Origin: Macrocystis pyrifera
Lineage: Eukaryota; Sar; Phaeophyceae; Laminariales; Laminariaceae
NCBI GenBank assembly: GCA_031763025.1
Contig: JASSKH010000028.1
Span: 5,160,075-5,224,074, forward strand
DNA: 64,000 bases
Direction of reading: 5' to 3'
Shown here one piece after another: positions 56,790-64,000 of the stretch. Positions within the stretch are counted from its first letter, which is position 1. Each line of letters starts with the position of its first letter. Under the pieces are notes generated by a model. That model had not been told where the DNA came from. It did not search any database and was given only the letters and a program-made list of their open reading frames with translations. Made by a program: the position numbers and the translations under genes.

Positions 56790-57165
56790 AAAACAAATGT
56801 AATGGATCTTCCTCACGATATGCCCGCCGCTGATACTCGCTGGCGCGTATCAGTTCAACGCTGCCAAGCCCTGTGCTAACGCTCACGACCGTGGCGACAT
56901 ACCAACGTATTTGCCGGCGAGGTTGACGCAACACGTGCTCAACAACTTCTCCAAGAGTTCCCCCCCGCACCACGTCACCCAGGACGACGTTGCGACCTCT
57001 CCTCAACGACACCAAGTGGCCAAGAATACCGAACGTCAATCAGTTAGAGGTCGAGGTAGCGGCATCGCGATGATATACGAGACGCACTGGACAGAGCTAT
57101 TCCGTCCATCCTGGAAACGGGAAATGGACCTGCAGCTTTCCCAAGCCGACGACGCCACTTGTTAA
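56790..57165 (+). pseudogene. Gypsy pol remnant: integrase tail and chromodomain-like end
   Basis: Reads DLPHDMPAADTRWRVSVQRC, then LPARLTQHVLNNFSKSS, then YETHWTELFRPSWKREMD. This parallels DLPSDMPGRDSKHRVSVLRC and YETHWTGLLSPSWEHERD in the element at the left edge, so both belong to one family. Everything between the 5' LTR and this C-terminal piece has been lost. It ends at a TAA that overlaps the start of the following LTR (TGTTAAG). Confidence 0.7.
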
Positions 57166-57275
57166 GATCAGAGGTCTGGACAACTTGTATCGCTGGACAG
57201 GTTTGCCTATTCAGCCCGTACTCATTGGTACTCACGTGTGCTGTTTGCTTAGAGGTAGAAGATCACTTTTATTCC
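57163..57275 (+). repeat. Gypsy-family LTR, 3' LTR start, interrupted
   Basis: TGTTAAGATCAGAGGTCTGG through GCTGTTTGCTTAGAGGTAGA, then homology breaks at the 5S-like sequence. Confidence 0.65.
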
Positions 57276-57360
57276 TTACGGGGTCCCAGATAGCGCAGTC
57301 GAAGTTAAGCACGCCTTGACCGAGGCATTTATGCTCGCGTGGGTCTGGCCAGACCATAAT
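57275..57360 (+). ncRNA. 5S rRNA-like fragment (pseudogene or SINE3-type head)
   Basis: CGAAGTTAAGC is the conserved 5S internal-promoter core; ACGCCTTGACCGAGGC and CGTGGGTCTGG follow at 5S-like spacing, matching the 3' two-thirds of eukaryotic 5S. The 5' third is absent or unrecognisable, so not a working gene. It sits inside an LTR. Confidence 0.45.
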
Positions 57361-57458
57361 CCGCTCCACTTCGTCGTGGTTCTGAAAAAGGTAAGCCTTT
57401 TCAGCCATCATATACTGCTCTGCGCAGGAAGATGATACATCGTCAACAAATCCGAAGC

Positions 57459-57770
57459 CGACGACGCCACTTGATAAGATCAGAGGTCGGATCAAAACTT
57501 TGTATCCTTGGACAGCTTTGCCTATTAAGCCGGTACTCGTTGCTACTCACGTGTGTTGTTTGCTTAGAGATAGAAGAAGAGCAGCCTTACTCCTTTCGCG
57601 CACGCGGAGACTGGGAGCCAAGCTCGTGCCTGGCTGGGAAAACCCCAGGTTTTCCATCTACGATACGCCTCCCAAGTACTACAAATACGATCCCAGTTCC
57701 TGAAGCCAGGTATTTACCGGCCTTTCAGCCTCATACAAAGCAGTGCCATAACACCCGCTCAATTTTGCGA
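57459..57770 (+). repeat. Gypsy-family LTR fragment, second 3' copy
   Basis: AAGCCGACGACGCCACTTG, also found before the first copy at 57143, heads TAAGATCAGAGGTCGGATC and ~300 bp of LTR. Confidence 0.7.
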
Positions 57771-59640
57771 GTTTCGATCTGCAAAAATAACCTCGTATTT
57801 GCACATGCGTAGACAAACCGAAAGCAAGCCCATTTTTTTTCCAGGAAAATTACGGTCGCTTTTGTATTTGCTGGATCTTTGCATCTGTCACATCTCTCGA
57901 ACAAAAAAAAGAGCTTGCTTTCCTTTGTGGAGGTTGGTGCATCATCAACACCTTGTTAAACAATTGCATCCAAATAGTATCGCATATCAGGTAGTATTGA
58001 GTAGGGTTTGGCCAATCTACCGCTTCGGCAGCTCCTTGACTGGCCCAGCTCATATGTTAGGTGTGCGTGATGAAAACATTAGACATAAACAAACGTGAAA
58101 CCTGATAAATGGTATGATAACATGGCACCCGTCACCGTGTACGCCGCAGAGCGGCAGGACCTATGCAACTTGTGGCAGAGACGTTGTAAATCTTGAGACG
58201 CGAATCATCCAGGGTCTTGTGTGGATCACGCGACAACAACGAAAAAAAATGAAATGGGCAGGGTGTGTGTTTTGCGCGCTTTGTGCGCCGGTTTTCGCCT
58301 CCGTTATCGTTATCGTGATCGACTTTTGGGGTTTTCGGTACGATAACGAAAATTATCGTTAGCATTATCGCTATCGAAGTTATCTCGGCCTTATCGTACC
58401 GAAACGTTTATGGTTTCGATGTTCAACTCTATTGAATTGGCCCTTTTTTGGCTAGGGGGGCGGGGGTACCAGGAAACCATCCCCGCCCCAGAGCATCCCT
58501 AATTAGTTATGTTTAAAACAAACCTACACTTATTCCTAGATAAAACTAACTAGAGGCTTTCGTGGGGGAAATAACCGGTTTGAAACCGAAAAAGCGTGCC
58601 GGGACTCTTCCCTCCACCACTGCTCACGAGCACACCAGCGTGGCGCACAAGCACACACAACCGATCTACAGTATGAGCTCTGCGGAGGGTGCAGCAGCAC
58701 GTACAGCAGCACCGTTCAGTGTACAGGCTTAGCTGGATAGTGACTGCTACCAAAGCCATCTCGGGCGGTCAATTCAAGGTTGATACCTTGGGTGCGACTC
58801 AGGCTATCTATCCTGTGTGGTTGGCGGTTTTTGTCTATGGCTAGTTCTCTATGAGGACAAACGAGAATGTACATCGTCGAGGTAGGGCAAGGAGGTGTTG
58901 TTGTTTTTGTCGTTATAACTACTATGTCGGCTACCTGGCATATTTCTACAGTAGTAGTCTTGGGTTTGTACGCCCGTTCAGGTGTGATCTTCCGGGCCAA
59001 GGCTCCACACACATAACAGCAAGACAATTTCCACATTTGTTGGCATCGACTTGTTTGTTTTGACTGGCGATGGCCATGGAAGAAATTCATTGGCTGTAGT
59101 TCCGCAACTATCTATCTTTGATTCTAACAAAGTTGGCGGTTGATGATGTTCCTGCATGCTCCAGCTCCACCATTTCTAGCTTAAAGACCTGCAAGAACCA
59201 CAACCACCCTTGTTTACAGACTGGTTCCCCTTGGCGCTGGCTGATATCACATACTTATATAGTATGCATGTGTTGATTGTACTCAGATACACGACATAGA
59301 AGATCCATGGTAGATTGGGGAGTTCCACGCTGGAAAGGGATTCCGGCAGTGGGGTATTGGGATATCGGGGTAATGTGTGCCCACCAATGCCACTCGTCAG
59401 GTAGAACCCTCTACTGCATGTGAGGCGAGTCAACTCGACAGCTCGGATATAATACAAGAGGAGTTCCGTGTTACTGTCTGGAGTCAACCACGCGTTCCCG
59501 TGCCAGCTGCGCCTACACCTTTAGAGATCAATCAACACACTAGTGAATACCGGTGATCTTCTATTGGCAAGCGTAGCCCAGGCCAGCCCAACGAGGCGGG
59601 ACCCTGCTTCCAGCATGTCTATTCTTTTTAGATGATGTGC
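57771..59640 (+). other. No recognised gene
   Basis: GATAACGATAA-type motifs at 58300-58380. Frames up to 124 codons (minus 58716-59090) without motifs. Confidence 0.45.
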
Positions 59641-60460
59641 TTCGTAAGGGAGCCAGCGTGTGTGTGTATTTTGAAGATGAGATCGAGGTCCTGGAGGAGA
59701 GGACGTGTGTGTGATTAGAGAAAGGAGATGCCGCACCAGGAGAGCAGCAGCGATCCCAGCGGGGCCAAGTTTGTGCCGGACCTGGTAGAATCGCTTTGCA
59801 CTGGTGGCGAAGGCGCTGGAGAGTAGTAGTTGCAGGGACAGCAGCAGCTCCAGCAGCACCGTCAGCAACGTCGGCAGTCAGAGGATTGCTGCACTTTTGT
59901 TGCGACGATGAAGCGCATGCAGTAAGCACCATTACCGCCGCCGTCGTGTCGACCGCCGTATAACCGTCGCTGCTGCAACACCCCGGGATAGCCAGGCATC
60001 TGCCTGAACCTATGGGTTCGCTGCGCGCTGGCGACATAAATGTAGAACGTATATTATTATATGAAAGAGAGAGTTTGGCCGGCAGGAGCCGGGAGGGAAG
60101 GTGGAGACCGCGGGAGCGACGCTGAAAGCATTCTGGCAGAATCCGCCTGGACTGCTGAAGCACCACGCCCGCAGGTGGTTGATGGGGGGGATGTTGCCCC
60201 CGAGGAAGGAGTCGAGGGGAGAGAGCGAAGATGGGCGCAGGGGGAAGAGTCTGCATCATCATCTGTTCGGGATGCTGTGCCCCAAGAGAAAGGAGGAAAG
60301 AAGGGATCGAGGCGCCACCGGCAAGGACTTACGTCCGCACCAGGCACGTTTGGCTTTGTTGATTGACTGCTGTGGTGATTTTCGTTTTTTAATTGATTGT
60401 GTATCGATTTGAGAGTAGGAGAGAATCTGCGAACATTGGAGATTCAGGTTTTTTTGGGAA
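59641..60460 (+). other. Weak coding signal, not assigned
   Basis: Protein-like stretches appear in plus frames (VYFEDEIEVLEERTCV near 59665; LKAFWQNPPGLLKHHARRW near 60126). There is no continuous model and no family. A minus-strand frame of 233 codons (59561-60262) looks compositional. Confidence 0.3.
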
Positions 60461-60904
60461 TACTGGAAATGAAATGGGATGAACAGAGGTATACATATAC
60501 GTATAGCTTTCCTCACTGAAGTTTTTCTGTAGACGCACTGCTGTAGGACTATGACGTCTGTCTGTTTTATGGTTGACTGGTCGAGGGCTCTGGTTGAGCA
60601 TCGACACGAGTACAGCAGGAAGAGGTGTATGTGATGACCCCTTGTGCCCAACTACAGCAACACGTCTGTTTGCGGCATTTCACATATTTACATCTTTGTA
60701 TGCGGGTATCTCGTTTTTGAGTTGTTGGGTTGGTGTGTAGCACGACCCGCGCCACTTGTTACGTGCTAAAGGCAAGATATTTGCGGACGGAGTAATATAC
60801 TATACGAGTACAGGAGCAGCAGAAGTAGTATGGTACTGCTGTGAGCTGAGACGAAAACGGTTTACTTGGCACTGCTGTATATGTTCATCAAGTATGTACT
60901 GCAG
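60461..60904 (+). other. Spacer, nothing recognised
   Basis: Short frames only. Confidence 0.5.
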
Positions 60905-61104
60905 CATATAAAAATACAACTATAATTACGATTTTTGGGGTCGTTGTCACTTGCTAGCTCTTGGCAGACAGACCGACTGATAGACAGCTCTTGGCAGACA
61001 GACCGACTGATAGACAGCTCTTCGCAAACAGCCCTTCTTCTTTGAAACAGCCGAACAGCCAAACAACCTTTCTTCTTTCTTCTTCGCAAACTGCCAACCA
61101 ATAG

Positions 61105-64000
61105 ACAGCTCTTCGCACGGCGCCTAAAAGAGGCGTCTCGCCTTCGACGAACGGCATAGGTGCAGCTGTCGGCGGCCAAGCTGCTGCCGTCGGTGGCGAA
61201 CCTGCTGGTGCTGCAACCCCCGCCTCTCCCTTCTCCACGCCCCCTAAGCTCACCTCCCCCTCGTTGAGAGGCGCGTGGTCCTCGCCCTCTGGAGAGAGAG
61301 CGGCAACGACAAAGGCCGACCTGGTGCCGGCTGTTGTTTGCGGCCGGTGCACGGACCAGCACTTACTTGGTCAAGAACTCCGCGTCTGGTGCCAAAAACG
61401 TGTGGCCTTCGCCACCTGCAAGGATCTCACGTGCGCTGGTGGCGGGATCATCCTGTACTGGGCAATCGACTGCGAGTTCTGTGCTCGCCCGATCAAGGAA
61501 GGGACTGTCTCGTACTCCCTCGAGACTGCTGACGGTGGTGAGTGTCTTAGGTCTATTGTTGCATGCTGTCTGTTGCCAGTACGTTTTTTGGGGGTTTTCA
61601 ACAGCCTTTTTGCATACAAACCTACCTCAAAGCGTTTAGTTTTTGGACTCATCCATGCTCGTTCTTTCCCCTTCGTGCGTTGCGTCGGCTTCTCTTTTAC
61701 ATAGTGCACGCGAACGCGCATACGCACAACTGTTTGCGGGACGTGAACGAAGGAACGGAGGATTCAGCTGTCGCCGTCACCGCTGCACCGAACGACGTGA
61801 GTGCTGCTGCTACTGTGGTGCATTTTCGGTGCACACGATTTCTGCGAGTACATGTTTTGGTGACCCTATGTACTCCTTTAGCTCGTTTTCGGCTGCTGCT
61901 GCTGCCACTGCTGCTGTCAGCGTCACGCCATGAGTGCTGCTGCTGTGCACCTGCTGCCCTTGTGCACTTGCTGCTGCTGTAGTGCTGCTGCGTTTTCATA
62001 TCATTGCTATGCTGCTGCTGCTGCTGCTGCCAACGCTGCGGCGATTCGTTGCAGCTTCTGCTGCTGCTAATGCTGTAGCTGCTGCTGCTGCTAATGCTGC
62101 CGCAATATCCACTGAATGTTCGCTGCTGCTGCTCCTGCTAATAATGCTGCCGCAATATCCACTGAATGTTCGTATGTACTCGGATTACTGTTTTTGTTGG
62201 TCGCTTTTGTACCCAAATGGTTCTTTTGATATGTGAAAAAATATTTTTGTCGTTTTGCTCCTGCACTTTTCGTACGTACTGTTTTTCTCGTTTTTGGCTT
62301 GGTTCTTTTCATATTGTTGCTATGCTGCTGCTGCTGCTGCTGTGGTGCTGCTTCGTTGTTGCCGTACATCATGCTGCACTTGTGTGAGTACAAATTTCTG
62401 TATCGTCAATTAAATTCCGTAGTTTTTGCGATTGCGGCATACCAGGGTACATAGTTTTTTTTCTTCCTTATTTTCATATCGTTGCTATGCTGCTGCTGCC
62501 AACGCGGATTATTGTTTTTATTGGCCGTTTTGTACCCAAATGGTTCTTTGATACGTAAAAAATATATATTGGTCGTTTAGCTCCTGCATTTTGCGTACGT
62601 ACTTCTTTTCTCGTGTTTAGCTTGGTTCTTTTCGTATTGTTGCTATGCTGTTGTTGCTGCGTTATTGCCGTAGAGCATGCGGGGGTGGGTCTACAGTGAG
62701 GTACCAAAATTCTTTTCGGACGACCTCGGGGTACATACTTTTTTTCTTCCTTCTTTTCATATCGTTGCTATGCTGCTGCTGCAGCCAACGTTGCGGCGAT
62801 CCGTTGCTGCTTCTGCGGCTGCTGCTGCTAATGCTAATGCTGCCGCAATGTTCACTGAATGTCCGTATGTACCCGGATCGTTGTTTTTCTTGATCGTTTT
62901 CGTACCTAAATGGTCGTTTTGGTACCTGGAAAAAAATATTTTGGTCATTTTGCTGCTGCATTTTGCGTACGTGCTGTTTTTTTTTTTTCTCGTTTTGGGC
63001 TTCGTTCTTTTCATGTCGCTGCTAAGCTGCTGCTGTGGTGCTGCTGCTGCGTTGTTGCCGTACATCATGCTGGTCATTTGTGTGTTCATTTTTTTGTTTC
63101 GCAAATAAAATTCCGTAATTTTTGCGGTCGCGGCATTCCAGGGTACATACTTTTTTTCTTCTTTTTTTTCATATCGTTGCTATGCTGCTACTACTGCCAA
63201 CCCTGCGGCGATCCATTGCTGCTTCTGCCGCTGCTAATGTTGCTAATGCTGCCGTAACCACTGCTCGAAGCCGTTGCTGCTGCTGCTGCTATTACTGCTA
63301 ATGCTGCCTCAATATCCACTGAGTGTTCGTATGTATTCGGAATACTGTTTTTTTCTTGGGTCGTTTTTGCGCCCTAATGGTCGTTTTGGTACGTTAAAAA
63401 AAATATTTTGGCCGTTTTCCTGCTGCGTTTTACGCACGTCCTTGCTGCTTCTGCTTCTGCTGCTGCCATGGTATAGCAAGCGATTACGTACTGCTGTTGT
63501 GCCGCTGTAGATCGGTACAAATAATGAACTCCCCTCTTCCCCCTCCCCCGCCATTCCCTGCACGCCACTCCCGCCCCGCGCACCTTACGTTTACTTCGAC
63601 CAGGTCGGTGGCAAGTGCTACAACTGCCGCCTGACGGACTCCACCATCAAAGACGGAGACATCATCATCAAGCGCAAGAAGACTCCCTTCCATTTCACCT
63701 GCTTCAGGGCTTCGCGGAATTCCGAAGCAGTACGCCAAGCAGATTGTCGCCATCCAAGACGAACGAAAGGCAACAAATTGTTTCCCACATTTCTCAAAAT
63801 CACGATTAATTCTTCCTACACATATCCAACGGGTTCAACAGCGAACAGATCCACATTCTGGGCCTCCCGCCTCGTTACTACAGCAGCCTGGAAGACTATT
63901 TACATATCAGGTCTCATCCAAACTCTCCTATGCTGGCTAAATCGAAATCGCGGCCGCCCAGCAACTATACAACATTTCCATAACCGTTGTCGTTGCCGGC
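61105..64000 (+). CDS. Spliced gene for a protein with two C2HC zinc fingers (PARP-finger-like), copy B, partial
   Basis: Proposed exons: about 61105-61537, 61705-61796, and 63511 to the window end. Exon 1 follows a CCAATAG acceptor, is Pro/Ser-rich, then Cys-rich (VVCGRCTDQ, FATCKDLTC), and ends after CEFCARPIKEGTVSYS at donor GTGAGT (61538). Exon 2 starts after TTTTACATAG and reads VHANAHTHNCLRDVNEG, ending at donor GTGAGT (61797). Exon 3 starts after GCTGTAG and reaches GKCYNC and TPFHFTC. The three phases join without a shift, which is strong support. Finger 1 is C-x2-C-x23-H-x3-C across intron 1; finger 2 is C-x2-C-x21-H-x2-C. Such fingers suggest DNA binding; the PARP comparison is an inference. 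The start lies upstream and is unknown. Confidence 0.65.
61797..63510 (+). repeat. Intron 2 of copy B: CTG-rich long-unit satellite
   Basis: TTTTCATATCGTTGCTATG-type motifs near 61993, 62308, 62470, 62755, 63009 and 63169 mark units of roughly 410-480 bp with truncations. Units carry CTG runs, CGCTGCGGCGATCCGTTGC-type blocks and CACTGAATGTTCGTATGTAC. Confidence 0.85.

Larger units (their letters stand above)
60905..64000 (+). repeat. Segmental duplication copy B (partner 14475-20110), cut by window end
   Basis: Same order as copy A without the LTR elements and without the inversion. A 30-bp unit (CTCTTGGCAGACAGACCGAC and on) at 60957-60986 is doubled here and single in copy A. Confidence 0.9.

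Overview
The window is eukaryotic nuclear DNA. It is dominated by transposable elements and satellites, with one spliced gene and a broken relative of it. Evidence for a eukaryote: GT-AG introns whose phases fit, a tRNA-derived SINE, a LINE, LTR elements with primer-binding and polypurine sites, and a tyrosine-recombinase (YR) retrotransposon. CTG/CAG repeats are abundant. The species cannot be fixed from sequence alone; an alga or other stramenopile-like protist (brown-algal style) is my guess and nothing more.

Layout. 0-2.9 kb: 3' half of a decayed Ty3/gypsy pol gene with chromodomain-like and Tudor-like tails. 2.9-4.3 kb: three different minisatellites. 4.8-5.1 kb: a tRNA-derived SINE. 5.1-14.4 kb: mostly non-coding DNA with dispersed repeats and a small TA-flanked MITE. 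14.5-20.1 kb: copy A of a segmental duplication carrying a zinc-finger gene; it is broken by a 420-bp inversion, a three-LTR miniature retrotransposon array and a rearranged LTR. 20.5-23.7 kb: a LINE on the minus strand. 23.8-28.5 kb: old tandem and inverted duplications and a second MITE. 28.6-42.6 kb: two tandem ~2-kb repeats (R1, R2), the second split by a ~10.1-kb YR retrotransposon. 42.4-44.1 kb: a TAACATAATGTTA-type satellite with a third MITE. 44.1-50.5 kb: a stem-rich AT/GC mosaic, tandem duplications, a TAC microsatellite and a possible zinc-finger exon. 51-57.8 kb: gypsy LTRs in both orientations, a second pol remnant, a CAGATC satellite and a 5S-like fragment. 60.9-64.0 kb: copy B of the segmental duplication, with the zinc-finger gene in its better form, running off the window.

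The centrepiece is the YR element at 30975-41073. It has a gag-like ORF, a DIRS/Ngaro-type reverse transcriptase, RNase H and a tyrosine recombinase, in that order, inside split direct repeats (A1 - coding - B1-A2 - array - B2). All three A/B borders carry the same AAA, as expected for recombinase-mediated insertion without target duplication, and the neighbouring repeat R1 keeps the empty site. Between A2 and B2 lies a ~2.9-kb satellite: about ten copies of a 284-bp unit, each built of four ~71-bp subunits that can fold into a closed three-way junction. I know of no described family with this cargo, and it is the best candidate for something new.

No cellular operon or pathway is visible. Most elements interact as nested insertions, which gives a relative order of events: R duplicated before the YR insertion; the SINE inserted into R2; the miniature LTR array inserted into the intronic satellite of copy A.
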